From assembly GCA_034440635.1 (NCBI GenBank), contig JAOTON010001478.1, positions 1,860,001-1,924,000 on the forward strand: a DNA stretch of 64,000 nt. The letters are read 5' to 3'. The translations under genes and the position numbers were made by a program. How positions within the stretch are numbered: the stretch's first letter is position 1; each line of letters begins with the position of its first letter. The notes under the pieces are model-generated. The model saw nothing but the letters and a program-made list of their open reading frames with translations. It ran no database searches and was not told the DNA's origin. Source of the stretch: Lepas anatifera. Its lineage: Eukaryota; Arthropoda; Thecostraca; Lepadidae. Below, piece after piece: positions 46,124 through 58,219 of this stretch.

Positions 46124-46408
46124 CCGGAACATATTTTAGAGAACTCGGTGGGCCCATTATATGACATGAGTTTCAATCGGATAAGTTCACCCTGCTCGAC
46201 TTATGCCATCTTAAACTTTTTTGAGGTCAGGTCACTTGACCTGTACTGGTGACCTGACCTGAGATGACCTAACCTTAAAATTTTCACAAAAGGTGTAAAA
46301 ATGGTGAGGGAAAAGGTATGCCAAGTACGGCGGCGCTACGCGCCGCCGTTTTTCTTACATCTCCGAAAAACCCGAGGGGGGGCGGGGCCCCGTCAATACG
46401 CGTGTTAA

Positions 46409-47110
46409 ACAATGGCGGACCCGGTGGGATTAAACTGGCGAGTGATTCAATATGTTCAGGTCACCTACACCTTCGGGCTATTCCACCGACCTCCGGGAAA
46501 AAGTTGGGGCGGCGCTGCCGGTTTCATGTATAAAAAAACAAGTAATTCACGGAAAAAATTGCATTACTCCACCTATCCAATGCAACGTTAGTGGCTATTT
46601 TCAGTCTATTTGGCTATGTCAGGGTATATTTAGCCAAATTATGCCTGACATCCTTACCCCCACCGTTTTTCATGGAGGGCGCGGGGAAAATAGCATAGAC
46701 GATCCAACGAGAGCGTCCCACAAACGTATCAAAGGCAACATGACAAAACACATGTTTACCAGATTACTTTAAAGCTAATCATGCTAAAAAAGCGAAAAGG
46801 CCTTTAGTTTTCGTCCTTTTTAGGCATTTTTTTACCTTTTAAGAGGCGTCCTCCGAAATATTACGTTTTTGTCCTTCCCCAATTAATCAATTGTGAAACA
46901 CTGATTTTCTGGAGAGTGAGGGTGGGGGGAGGGGGGTGGCAAGAATAGTTTGGTCTCCATCTTTTTTGCCTTGGGGTAGGGGGAGGGGTGGGCACAGCCA
47001 ATTTGCCCCCTCCTCGATCCACCCCTGTGTCCCGTTGTGTGGATAATACCAGCAAGAGCCATAAATGCCTAACGGAGAAAGTGAAGCCATTTTGTCGGGC
47101 ACCATGAGTG
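46409..47110. other. Intron sequence with G-rich MITE-like patch
   Basis: 46915-47030 has complementary G-rich and C-rich ends with GGATCGAGGAGGGG-type sequence on the - strand, like the GGCGGATCCAGGGG elements elsewhere. No gene. Confidence 0.35.
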
Positions 47111-47699
47111 TTTGCAATCGCCACACTTACAAACAAATTGTCATATATTTCCCCTAACGACCATAATCGCCCCCAAAGTGCCTCGGGCGGTTCGTGGCAG
47201 CTGTGTCGGAAAACCTATGCAACCGACCAATCCCGTGTTAGCTTCGGCTCAGCCAACCCGTGACGTCAGCGCCAGGAAGCGGGCGGAACCAATGGGCGCC
47301 AGCGCCAGTGACCCTGCGCGCTGGGGTTCAGTGCTGGGTCATGTGCGGGAGCTGAAGGTGCATCGCGGGACGAGGCGTGGTAAGCGGTCTCGCCGTGGGA
47401 GGGGGCGCAATCGGCGTCACCGTGAGCAGGAAGACGATGAAGTATTCTACATATCTACTATTACCGGACACCGGCCTGGCAAACGGCCGCAACATAATGT
47501 GAGTGTTCACAATTTTCGACTCTCTCCTCGGTGAAAATATCCAAGCCGTATCAGTTTCCAGCACTTTTGACAACCAACTGTACATCTCTCACCAACAAAT
47601 ACGAGGAACTAGAATACATTCTCAACAAACGCCAAGTTCAAATTGCAGCAGTGACTGAGATCTGGCAAGTGAATTTAAATTTGCTCCAATTCCATAATT

Positions 47700-48395
47700 A
47701 ACAAGTGTTAACAAAGTACCGCAATTCCCGAGGTGGTGGTGTCGCGCTGTTCTTCCATAATTCCCCGAAATATGAAATTGTGTTGTCTGAAGTAGGTGAG
47801 GAACTCGAAATCGTCTCGGCACTGGTAAAACCGTGTTTTCTACCTCGTGGCATTGATCAGATTTTTGTAGCCTGTGTTTACAACCCTCCTCGGTCACATG
47901 TAAAATAACTTCTAATAGAGCATATTATCGAAACCGTTGGCAGGTTTCGATCATCTACTTGCAAAGTAATCATTTCAGGCGACTTTAACTCCGATTTTCC
48001 TGTTGTTGAATTTTGCCGAAGGAGCCACTTGACTCAGATTGTACGGAAACCCACCAATGGGAATAGCATCATTGACCTCATTTTCACCGATCTTTCTGCA
48101 CACTATTCCGAACCGTTTGTCATTTCACCAGTTGGCCATAGCACCACAATGTCGTGGTATGTTACCCAAATCTATTCAAACCACCTCATGCTACCAAAAG
48201 TGTGGTGTTAAACGACCAATCAAAGATTCAGCGCTTAGGGAATTTGGACGTTGGATTCAAGCTGAAACATTTCACACGGTGTATACTGCTGTTGGGGTCT
48301 GCGCAAAATTAGATGCTTTCATGTCAACACTTTGGGATGCTGTCGCGCATTTTGGTAATTCTGAAGGAAGACAAACAAATCACTTAGACCCTTAA
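47700..48395 (+). pseudogene. LINE endonuclease remnants
   Basis: Short frames hold GGGVALFFHN (47730), ISGDFNSDF in a broken frame (47970) and LTQIVRKPTNGNSIIDLIFT with PFVISPVGHS (48029-48150), matching the last half of an APE endonuclease. Stops and shifts separate them. No intact domain remains. Confidence 0.65.
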
Positions 48396-49279
48396 AAGAT
48401 ATGGTTTCCGACCCTTTCCACCTCACTCTCATCGATGCTCAACACAGCTGTCCGCGCCCAACGACCAATTCCCCCAAAAATGAAAATGAAATTCTAAGTA
48501 GTAGGTATTATACGCCACCACACCACACACAGCGGAGAAGACCGTAACAGTGCGGTAAATGTTGAGACGATACCAGATATGGTGTTTTCCAATCTCGCAT
48601 TGATGCAAATAAAAACCTTTAAATTAATAAACGTTGTTTTAAATAACTCCAGATAGTAACAAAATCCTTTAAAACGTCAAAAGTTTCTTTGGAAACATGA
48701 CATAACCTAACCGTACCTAACCATGTTTTGATTTAGCGACGTTGCCTGCGGCGCACCTAGCCTGCGGCGCCGACTTTCGCCTCCGGCGGCCTCGGCTTTG
48801 CCGGCTAACGCCGGCAAAGGCCGGGCCTTCGGAGGACTCAAGTCCGCTCGCTTCGCTCGCGTACTGTCCTGATTAGCGAAAGCTTTGAACCACACTGCGT
48901 TGGAAATATACGGATTTTCCTTCAGTACCGGTCAGGTCAAAGGTCAGTCGAAGGTTGAGGTTACCTGCCTGCGGGAAATCTGCTGAATCATCAACACTTT
49001 TTTGGAGTATTTATCAGTATTCTGGAGTATTTACTAAAATTGAGTTATTATGATGGAATTGAATCTGGCATCGCGTTTCGCCGTCACGTTTGTTTATTGC
49101 ACAGTTCTTTCGGCGGTGAAGCAACAACACATGAGGTATACAAGGGATTTGGTGCCGAATTATATAGTAAAACAAAGTCAGCGCGGGCAGTGAGTATTAT
49201 ATTTGAGCTCAGTATGTCTGTTCACGTATGTAACCACTCATTACTAGTCCGTAGTGCATTTGCTTGGCTTCCTTCAGTT

Positions 49280-49925
49280 ATACCCGCATTTTTTCCGGAG
49301 AAACGTGCTGTTCTTCGTCTTTCAGACAAACCTTGGATTACAGAACGAGTGAAGTGTCTCATTCGTGACAGGGATGCAGCATGGTCCCGTGGCTTAACCG
49401 CAAGGTATAATCGTCTCAGAAACAATGTTCAACGTGCTATTCTCGTAGTTAAAACTACCTTCTATAGGAATCGGGTATCCCCTCTCTGTAACAGTGGCTC
49501 CGCAAAAAGGTATGATATCATTAAGTCTGTATGTGGTCTGAAGACTGGGTCAATCTCACTGATGCAGTTGTCTGATTGTGAAACGATAAATCAGTTAAAC
49601 GAACACTTCACTAACATATGTTGTAGTTACCCTGCTGTTGATGCGTCATGTCTGCAGGCCAATCTTCCAGCACAACATCCCCCTCCAACCATTATACCTA
49701 TACGAATTGTATCGCGAGCTGTCTAATATTTATGTTACGAAAAGTTGCCAACCCACGGACCTCCCTCTCCGTCTCATAAAGGAGTTTGCTGCTGAAATTG
49801 CAACCCCTTTATGCCATATCTTCAACCAATCCCTCGCAGAGGGTCGTGTTCCAGACCAGTGGAAAACAGCTTATGTATCTCCAATTCCAAAAGAGAAGAA
49901 TGTTTCGTCGATTACAAAACTACGA
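49280..49925 (+). pseudogene. LINE ORF2 pre-RT and RT start
   Basis: Shows DKPWITERVKCLIRDRDAAW and YNRLRNNVQRAI, then shifted LPLRLIKEFAAEIATPLCHI, FNQSLAEGRVPDQWKTAYVS and TKLRP, cut at the target duplication of the P-like element. The reading resumes at 51548 as PISITPIFSRLLESFVVRWS. Confidence 0.8.
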
Positions 49926-50342
49926 CCTATTGACCCCGGTCACGCTCACCAGAGGCGCTAGCGTGCCATCCAAGATGGCCGCGAAAGGGGGACTCCGAAA
50001 GGTAAACAACGTTAGTGGGCCCCGGGAATAGCATGGTAAGCGGTGAATTATACGTGTTTTATGCCTGGTATGTGGCAGCGGCTTATAACCGGCGGCTGCG
50101 GAAGGCAGTAAAGAGCCCAAATTCGAAAAGTTTTTGGTCCCAAGGAGCAAAGTTTGTAGTCAGTATCAGGTTGAAGTTTGCTGCCCCCCCCCACGTTTTT
50201 GCCGGTGGCGACGCTTATGTTTGGAAACGCATTTTCCATCGTGCATTCAAACTGGAATTTCAGACAGCTTGAAACGAATAAAGGCGTATATCTACCGAAT
50301 TATTTCAATATGTCAGTTTCCCGGGCTAAAAAGGAATACAGC

Positions 50343-50630
50343 CATAGGCGGATCCAGGGGGACGGCAAAGTAGGCACATGCCCCATAGGCAGATCCAGGG
50401 GGCAAAGGGAGTATGTGCCCCCCACCATCGACCCTCGGCGCCCCCTGAAATGGCCACGCCCCCTGAAATTTCGCTTCCCACCCCTCAACCCCCTCCCAGG
50501 ATACGAAAGTATAGGCTCCCACTGATAGGGTTTTGCTCCCATCCGATAGGGTTTCCCGGTCAAGAATGGCGCCCCGCCCCGGGAAGGTGCCCCTGATCGG
50601 CAATCCTGGATCCGCCTATGATGACGGCCC
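50343..50630. mobile_element. Short MITE with CATAGGCGGATCCAGG ends
   Basis: Perfect 16-bp inverted ends (CATAGGCGGATCCAGG and complement). A second inner start (CATAGGCAGATCCAGG) lies near 50391. The GGCGGATCCAGGGGG motif recurs at 19922, 56513 and, altered, 62213. No clear target duplication. Confidence 0.6.
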
Positions 50631-50703
50631 AAGGATAAAGGCCTACTCCTGCTAGATGCAGGCTCAAGGGAGTGGAAGGAGGCATAAGCGGAACTGGAGA
50701 TTG

Positions 50704-51068
50704 CCTCACAGCCAGTCTGCAAAGTATGGCAGCAGGCCAGACGAGTCGCACCAGCCATCTAAAATTCTGCACCACCAGCCTCCAAAAATTCGCACCAATC
50801 TGCCACATACCAGGGAAAAAATGCACCCATTCCTACCCCTACTATGCAATACTACCTCAATTATTAGTCAGTTAGTTAAGGACTTTTTATAAGGCCCTCT
50901 CCTGTGTCTTAATAGTCATTCAGTCATTATTTGTTTAGTTTAAGTGTCACTACCCTCGCAAATTCGCACCAGGTTGATACAATTCGCACCACTCGGTCCT
51001 GTCTCCAAGGGCACTCGCACCGACGAGATCTCGTCGAAAATGCCATACTTTGCACATTGGCCTCACAG
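50704..51068. mobile_element. hAT-like MITE, copy 2, with 8-bp target duplication
   Basis: Element 50712-51060 (349 bp) is almost identical to 33452-33801. CCTCACAG flanks it at 50704-50711 and 51061-51068. It is inside the P-like transposon and thus the youngest layer of a three-level nest. Confidence 0.92.
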
Positions 51069-51356
51069 CCGCTTACCAGGTGGATGTGAATGGAAGTCAG
51101 ATGGCTGAAAATGTCTGCAACAGACAGCAGCATTTGAGCCTATCTTCTTCCCAATTCTCAGTTTCAACTTCCACTGCTTGGACAGCACCTTATCCTGAGG
51201 AAACTTGTGAAAGCTGAGACTTCGACACTTTCTTCGGAAGGATACACACTGAGGAACGCAGCAGTTCTGATTGGATCTAATGGTTATCCGTCTCTTCTCC
51301 ATTTTCTTTGAACTTTCCAAGATTATAACAATCAAGAAAACAACGCCAGTCTTCAA
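51063..51356 (-). pseudogene. THAP zinc-finger fragment
   Basis: The - strand frame contains NCCVPQCVSFRRKCRSLSFH and KFPQDKVLSKQWKLKLRIG, then VCCRHFQPSDFHSHPPGKRL. This fits the C2CH THAP DNA-binding fold: CxxxC near the start, a FHKFP-type block, a Trp, and CxxH followed by F and SDF. P-element transposases start with this domain. No DDE transposase core was found after it, so it is a remnant. A host THAP gene is less likely given the terminal repeats around it. Confidence 0.75.
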
Positions 51357-51555
51357 TATTCACGTCCACCCAACGTCACGTATAACCACACTCCTTCACA
51401 GCAACTAGTTCACAACGACTGAAAGTCCGTTTAAAACCTGTAGAGTTCAAACATGCGCCGGATATGAAGCAGCCGCGCCAGACGTCAGTCCCTCTCCTGG
51501 CGTTTCCAAAAAAATCCGCTAGGTGCCAACACTTTCGATGACCGAGGCCAATTTC

Positions 51556-52806
51556 GATCACACCTATTTTCAGTAGATTATTGGAGTCTTTTGTAGTGCG
51601 CTGGAGCATGTCAGAAATTCGCCCCAAAATTGACCCAAATCAGTTTGGTAACCTGAAAAGTTTATCAACACCAAACTACTTGATTCGTCTGTTTGATTAC
51701 ATCCTTAAAAACTTGGACAGTTCCCGTAAATGTAATACGATCTACTTATTGCTGGTGGATTTTCAGAAGGCTTTCGACAAAATTGACCACACAGTCTTGG
51801 TGAACAAAATTATAGATATAGGTACTCCCAGGAGCCTTGTTCCATGGTTTGTTTCATTCATTTCGAACCAACAGCAATGTATAAAAATGTCTTCGAAGCC
51901 TGGTGAAGCTCAAATTTTCTCAGACTGGTCAACTATTTCATCTTGAGTACCCCAGGGTACCAAAACTGGGCCTTTTGCCTTCCAAAATATGATAAATGAC
52001 CTTTTTGAACACTTGAGAAACTCAATTGAACACCGGGTTTTGAAATATGTGGATGATCTGTCTCTAGTGATGGTTCCGACCCAACAGCGTTCATTCAGTC
52101 TTCAATAGACGAGCTGATGCTATGGGCATGCTCCAACAAAATGGGTATTAACACCACAAAAACAAAAATGATGAAAATATGTACGTCAAGAATTCAATCA
52201 CCACTGCCCTCTTTTGTATGTAACCACGAACCTTTGCAATATTGTTTGCGTGCCAAAATTTTAGGTCTCACCCTGACAGACGACATGAAATTTGCCGTGA
52301 ATACTACAGATATGGTCGCAAAAGCTACCAAGCGACTATTCATCCTATCAAATTTGAGAAAGTTCAACGCACCGATTCTAGAAATGGTTAGGATTTAGGT
52401 CTCCTTCATTAGACCAATTTTAGAATATGCATCACCAGTTTGGAATCATGCAATCACTTCTTCAGAGTCAAAATGTATTGAACGAGTCCAAAAACGAGCC
52501 TTACGTATCATACTTGGCTGGAATTACGTAACTTACCGGAACGCCCTCAGCGTTACTAACATGGCAACTCTCAAAAACCGCAGAGCTAAATTGCTCAAAG
52601 CCTTCACTGTCAAATGTCATCAAAATGCTCTAACTAGACACTTACACTTTCCTCCTGCCTCCCGCCTTTCAGCAGGGCCCTCATTGAGACGGAGAGCCCC
52701 TTATCCCGTTCTAGCAAAAACAGAACGTTATAGGAAATCAGCCGAATTCCAGATGCTAGAGCTCTTCAACAAAGGAATATGTACGTACACGCCACCGCCG
52801 TCATGA
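51556..52806 (+). pseudogene. LINE RT and C-terminal region, resumed after the insertion
   Basis: Contains DPNQFGNLKSLSTPNYLI, LLVDFQKAFDKIDH, a broken VPQGTKTGPFAFQNMIND, YVDDLSLV (catalytic YVDD, about 52048) and LGLTLTDDMKFAVNT. It then has SPVWNHAITSSESKCIERVQ and KRALRIILGWNYVTYRNALS, ending at TGA 52804. There is a stop at 51944, a frameshift near 52080 and another stop at 52396. Motif order is that of Jockey/CR1-group RTs. Confidence 0.8.
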
Positions 52807-52937
52807 TTGGCCCTTTGGTTCTTCTGCATGTGCATTGGTGTTCTCAGTGTAGTCTTTTTATGCATGATTTGTAACATTCCTACTTTTAGCCATTGGCTAC
52901 CACGGAATGATTGAATTGTGATTTTTTATGTATAAAT

Positions 52938-53366
<429 letters not shown>

Positions 53367-53549
53367 ACTTGGGATCCGGTTTCCGCCAAGCGTAATGAAG
53401 ATCCCCGAGTGCCCCTAAGGGCACGCTGTTTTTTTGTTTACCGAAAGAAGACAGAACCCCGCTCGAAGGGAGCTCCGTTGACACCTCCCAGCCGTAATCC
53501 CGCCCCCGCTCTGTCCGTGACGCTGCTGTGACGTCACCAGCGACAGTAC

Positions 53550-53729
53550 CTGCTGAGTGACGTGAAGCGCCAGAGCCTGCAGCTCGGAGCCGGCACCAGC
53601 AGGCACGGTGACAGCGCGCCTGTAGGGAGCCAGCGACTCCTGGAGACGCAGCGTCGAGCCGCGCAGAGCGTCCGCGCACACTGCCCACAGCGCGGGGCCA
53701 GTGTCCAGGCGACACTGCAGCAGAGACGC
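53550..53729 (-). CDS. POLG2: POLG2 exon B
   Basis: A phase 0-0 exon of 60 codons between CGCCGGCAG and GTACTG on the - strand. It starts ASLLQCRLDTGPALWAVCAD and continues ALRGSTLRLQESLAPYRRAV, ending ALALHVTQQ. The LD-G-ALWAV-ADAL block followed by L-LQESLAPYRRAVTV corresponds to the segment of vertebrate POLG2 where the aaRS-like core passes to the anticodon-binding-like domain (a LAPIKVAL-type strand). Adjoining exons A and C are in matching phase. An inner acceptor (GCTGCTGCAG) would shorten it by five codons. Confidence 0.75.
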
Positions 53730-53879
53730 CTGCCGGCGACATGGCGAACTAGTTACTGCAGCAGAGCCGCCCGTCGGCGACACGGCATACTAGAGTCACT
53801 GCAGCAAAAGAAGCAACATCTATTACAACAAATGGAACTGTGATATGTCAACAATGAACTGGTTGGAAATTGGACAATA

Positions 53880-56510
53880 GCCCTCAATCTGTCGGAGACA
53901 ATTTGTGTATGGCCCCAATCAGGGGCGCAAGTTTCCATATATTTGGGGAGGCTCGAGCCCCTCAATGCTCGGAGAAGCCCCCCAATGACCCTACGAGCCC
54001 CCCCAATCCCAAGTTGCGGGCCCCTGCGGACAGAGCCGGCCCCTGCCACGATTCCGGGCCCCAGTGGTCTACTTGGGCTAGCTTTGGCTGAGGCCAGGCT
54101 CCCTGGCATGCTTGCGGGTGCCCTGTGGGCCACCCTTAACCTCGGTGTCCGCAACCGGCCCCTAACGATATTTTTCAGGCCCACTTTGACTGCAGCCGGG
54201 TCCCTAATTCCGGCAGTCTCGGGCCTCCTGTCATCCAACCGGGTCCCCTGTGATCTATCCGGCCCCCTGTGACTGCAACCGGGCCCCTCTTTGATCCACC
54301 CGCACCCCTGTGACTGCAACCGGGGCCCCTGTGATCCAGCCGGGCCCCTATCATCCACCCGGGCCCCTGTGATACACCCGGGCCCCCTGTGACTGGGACA
54401 GAGCCAACTGTGATCCACCGGGGCCCCTGTGACTGCAACCGGGCCCTCTGCGATCCACCCGGTCCCCTGTGACTGCAACCGGGCCCTCTGTGATCCACCC
54501 GGGCCCCTTGCAATTATAACCGGGCCCCATATGATCCACCCGGGCCCCATGTGACTCCAACCGGGCCCCCTGTGACTGCAATCGGGCCATCTGTGATCCA
54601 CCCGGGGCCCCTGTGACTGCAACCAGGCACTCTGTGACTGCAACCGGGCCCCCTGTGACTGCAACCGGCCCCCCTGTAATCCACCTGGGCCCCTGTGACT
54701 CCAACCGGGCCCCCCTGTGACTGCAACCGGGCCATCTGTGGTCCAGCCTGGACCCCTGTGACTGCAACCGGACCCTCTGTGATCCACCCGACCCCCTGTG
54801 ACTGCAACCGAGCCCCCTGTAATCCACCCGGGCTCCCTGTAATTACAACCGGGCCCCCTGTCATCCACCCGGGCCCCCTGTGACTGGGACCGGGCCATCT
54901 GTGATCCACCCGGGCCCCCTGTAATTACAACCGGGCCCCCTATGATTCACCCGGGCCCCCTGTGACTCCATCCGGGCCCCCTGTGACTGCAACCGGGCCA
55001 TCTATGATTCACCCGGGGCCCCTGTGACTGCAACCAGGCACTCTGTGACTGCAACCGGGCCCCCCTTTGATCCACCCGGGCCTCTGTGACTGCAATCGGG
55101 CCCCCTGTAATCCACCTGGGGCCCCTGTGATCCACCCGGGGCACCATGTGATCCATCCTGGGCCCCCTGTGATCCACACGGGCCCTCTTTGACTGCAACC
55201 GGGCCCCCTGAGATCCACCCGGGCCCCCTGTGACTGCAAACGGATTCCCTTTGGTCCAACCGGGCCACCTGTGACTGAAACCGGGCCCCCTGTCATCCAC
55301 CCGGGCCCCCTGTGACTGCAACTGGGCCATCTGTGATCCACCCGGGGCCCCTGTGACTGCAACCGGGCCCCCTATGATTACAACCAGGCCAGTTATGATC
55401 CACCCGGGCCATCTGTGTTCCACCCGGGTCCCCTGTGACTGCAACCGGGCCCTCTGTGAGCCACCCAGCCCCCTGTGACTGCAACCGGGCCCCCTGTGAC
55501 TTCAACCGGGCCCTCTGTGATACACCCGGGCCCCCTGGGACTGCAACCGGGCCATCTGTGATCCACCCGGGGCCCCTGTGACTGCAACCATGCACTCTGT
55601 GACTGCAACCGGCCCCCTGTGACTGCAACCGGGCCCTTTGTGATCCACCCGGGCCCACTATGATCCACCTGGGCCCCCTGTGACTGCAACCGGGCCCCCT
55701 TTGATCCACCCGGGCCCCCTGTGACTGCAATCGGGCCCCCTGTAATCCACCTGGGGCCCCTGTGATCCACCCGGGACCCCATGTGATCCATCCTGGGCCC
55801 CCTGTGATCCACACGGGCCCTCTTTGACTGCAACCGGGCCCCCTGAGATCCACCCGGGCCCCCTGTGACTGCAAACGGATTCCCTGTGGTCCACCCGGGC
55901 CCCCTGTGACTGCAACCGGGACCTGTGACTGCAACCGGGCTCCCTGTGGTCCAGGAGGCGCGGGTCCTCTAATGCCACGGACGGGCCCTTGCCATGAGTG
56001 CGGGGCCCCGTGGTCTATCTGGGCTTGCTGTGGCTGCGGCCGGGCTCCCTGGCATGCTTGCCTGGCATGCTTGCTTGGGTGCGGTCCCCTTTAGGGCCAC
56101 CCATAATCGCTGTGTCCGCAAACGGGCCCCTAACGATATTCTCAGGCCCATTTTGACTGCATCCGGGGCCCTATTTCTGGCAGTCTCGGGATCTTTTTGG
56201 TTCCTCTGTGACTGCAACCGGGCTCCTTGTATTCTGCCTTGGCCCCTTTTAGTCTGCCCAGGCCCTTTGTAGGTGGTCTGGGCTTTTTGTAGTGTGCCTG
56301 GGTCCTGTGTGGTCCGCCCGGGCCTCTGTGGTCTGCCCGCGCCCCTTGTGGGCGGTCTGGGCTCCTTTTAGTCTGCCCGGGCCCTCTGTGGTCTGCTCGG
56401 GCCCCCTGTGGTCTACCCAGCCCCCTGCGGTCTGCCCGGCCCCTTCCAATTTGCCCGGGCTCCTATGGCTTATCCGTGTCCCTTTGGTCTGCAAGGAACC
56501 ACAACACTAG
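53880..56510. repeat. GC-rich satellite, 20-21-bp units
   Basis: Two alternating unit types, GTGACTGCAACCGGGCCCC and GTGATCCACCCGGGCCCC, run from 54230 to 55960 and pass to TGGTCTGCCCGGGCCCC units at 56230-56500. Higher order is visible: CGGATTCCCT recurs at 55241 and 55876 (635 bp apart), and a 210-bp block at 54010-54230 recurs at 55975-56195. Multi-frame open stretches on the - strand (up to 381 codons) are satellite artefacts. Confidence 0.92.
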
Positions 56511-56665
56511 CGGATCCAGAGGGGGGGCAAAGGGGGCAATGCCCTCCCCAAATCCCCCCGATTTTACCGATTTTTACGGATTTTCTTCAAACAAAAACCA
56601 TATGTTTTTCACGATTTGGGGCCCCGTTGCCCCCTCCCCCCACTATCGGCCTGAATCCGCCCCTG
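56508..56665. mobile_element. Short MITE with GCGGATCC-type ends
   Basis: Starts AGCGGATCCAGAGGGGGG and ends with TGAATCCGCCCCTGA, with complementary G-runs and C-runs inside. Same style as 50343-50630. Target duplication not resolved. Confidence 0.55.
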
Positions 56666-56967
56666 ACTCCACTCCTCCCACTTCGCTGTATCCGGGAACC
56701 CGTGCTATAATTTCAGGCTCCCTCTGAGCTACCCAGGCCTCCTCTGGCTCTAGCCGGGCTCCTTGCCTTGCTTACGACCCCCCGTAGTTCACCACCCCCC
56801 ACCGTGGGCAGCCGGGCCCCTTCCGATAAGTACTGGTTTAATAAATTGGCATGTTTGTTATTTTGGCATCTCTCCGTCGGCACTACTTTTCTTCATTGAT
56901 ATATTTCTAGGCATTTTTGTCAGAAATGTGCATGAAGTTTTCCATTTTTGTTTGTTCTAGTGGAATT

Positions 56968-58219
56968 TTAACCCTATTTCCGGCAGGGGGGCTAATATTG
57001 CCCCCCTCAGGTTTTTCAAGAATATCTCCGAAACGGCTTGCGATAGAACTTTGAAACTTCCTGACTTTTCCTAAAACTAGTACAGGCAGGTTTTCTGAAA
57101 TTTTCAAGATTATATATTTACCAGGGGCGGAGCTATGGCTGGGTTTTTGGGGAGGTTCTATCCACAAACCAAGTATTATCGTATGCGATGGGTTCTTTGT
57201 AAAAGGAAGCCGTCTCTGCTGATCCTGATACCAGTTATATGGCTTTATTATATCATTTTTTATGTGAGATGATAGTGCATTCACAATTGTCACTATTTGT
57301 ATTCATCAGGGGCGGTTACAGCAGTTCAAAATGGGGGGAATGTTATCAAGAAGGACTAAACGTTAGTAAGTGAGAAGACTGCTTACAGCCGTGCCAGGGC
57401 GAATACAATTGGGTATATGAAAATTCAAAATAGTTATAACCAAATTCTAGATTACCAGAGGCGTGTCCAGTCACTACACATTTTCAAAATGCATATTCCC
57501 AGTCAGTATCACCGCCGCGACTCAATATCGTTGTATATTAAAAATGTGTTTTTAATCACCCCCACCCGCCCCCCCCACGACGAGAATCCTTGATCCGCCT
57601 GTCACCCTCTTTCCCAGAGCTGCCATGGGAGGGTAAAAATTATCAGAAATAAATTTCAACTAGTCGAGGGACTAATATACTCATGCATACCACTCGCATA
57701 TTGTTGGTATGTATTTTACCCCACTGTTTTACCTTACTGCATCCGCCCCTGATGAGTTTTTCACTTTTTTCATTTATTTATGTGTCAAAGATGCCAAGCA
57801 GTATATCACGGCTTCTAATCCGCGTAACAAAAGCTTTTTAGGTTGTATATATTTCCCCTCATAGTCCTGGTCCTGGAACTGCCATTGAATTTCGAATTTT
57901 TGCGTAACTCGAGTATATGACAATTTTGGGTCAATTATTTATAAATCTGAACTAGTTTTGTGAAAATCGTACAACAGAGACAAGGGTTATGGAAAATCTA
58001 AAAAATACACAAAAATTGTATATTTTGCACGACCATCTCCTTAAAAATAAAAATTTTGAAATTTTCTTTTTTTCAAAATAAAGTTTAGCGTCAGGGGAAT
58101 CTATAGCACTTTGAATTTTCAAAATCGGCCGGTTAGATTACGAGATCTTAGGGGGGGCCGATATTGCCCCCCCCTGCCGGAAATAGGGGTAGCCGGGAGC
58201 CTGACGGAAATAGGGTTAA
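56968..58219. mobile_element. TTAA-flanked piggyBac-like non-autonomous element
   Basis: TTAA at 56968-56971 and 58216-58219; inverted ends CCCTATTTCCG and CGGAAATAGGG. The internal CCCCCC blocks and a second inner copy of the terminal repeat near 58175 are also inverted. TTAA plus a CCCTA start is the signature of piggyBac elements. No transposase frame. It holds smaller MITE-like ends (CAGGGGCGG at 57122 and 57308, CCGCCCCTGAT at 57742). Confidence 0.75.

Larger units (their letters stand above)
42857..46404. mobile_element. TTAA-flanked AGGTCA-rich MITE split by a LINE
   Basis: TTAA at 42853-42856 and 46405-46408; inverted ends CACGCGCATTGACGGGG and CCCCGTCAATACGCGTG. The two halves, 42857-43376 and 46118-46404, match the reverse complement of the copy at 7886-8724 across the break. 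The subterminal hairpin (ACGGCGGCGC, TAC, GCGCCGCCGT) is near 46325. The LINE insertion is therefore younger than this MITE. Confidence 0.88.
49926..51555. mobile_element. P-like (THAP) DNA transposon remnant nested in the LINE
   Basis: Element 49934-51547 has imperfect inverted ends: CCCCGGTCA with GGCGCTAGCG, and on the complement CCTCGGTCA with GGCACCTAGCG. The LINE frame is restored if one copy of the 8 bp at 51548-51555 (CCAATTTC) is kept; the left copy (CCTATTGA) has diverged to 4 of 8. The 8-bp duplication plus a THAP frame suggests the P superfamily. It contains a hAT-like MITE at 50712-51060 and a second short MITE at about 50343-50630. Confidence 0.65.
47150..52930 (+). mobile_element. 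Decayed LINE, interrupted by a P-like transposon
   Basis: Basic N-terminal region (47150-47530, Arg-rich), endonuclease remnants (47700-48240), pre-RT and RT start (49280-49925), then after the insertion at 49934-51547 the RT continues (51556-52800). A further non-LINE patch, 48500-49040, may be another insertion. The 3' UTR runs directly into the CT microsatellite at 52943. Start uncertain. Confidence 0.75.

Noticed and set aside
53753..54898. 381-codon - strand frame of Gly/Pro/Ser-rich repeats, looking like a collagen or silk protein
   Set aside because: Antisense translation of the 20-21-bp GC-rich satellite; several frames are equally open and no splice sites frame it.
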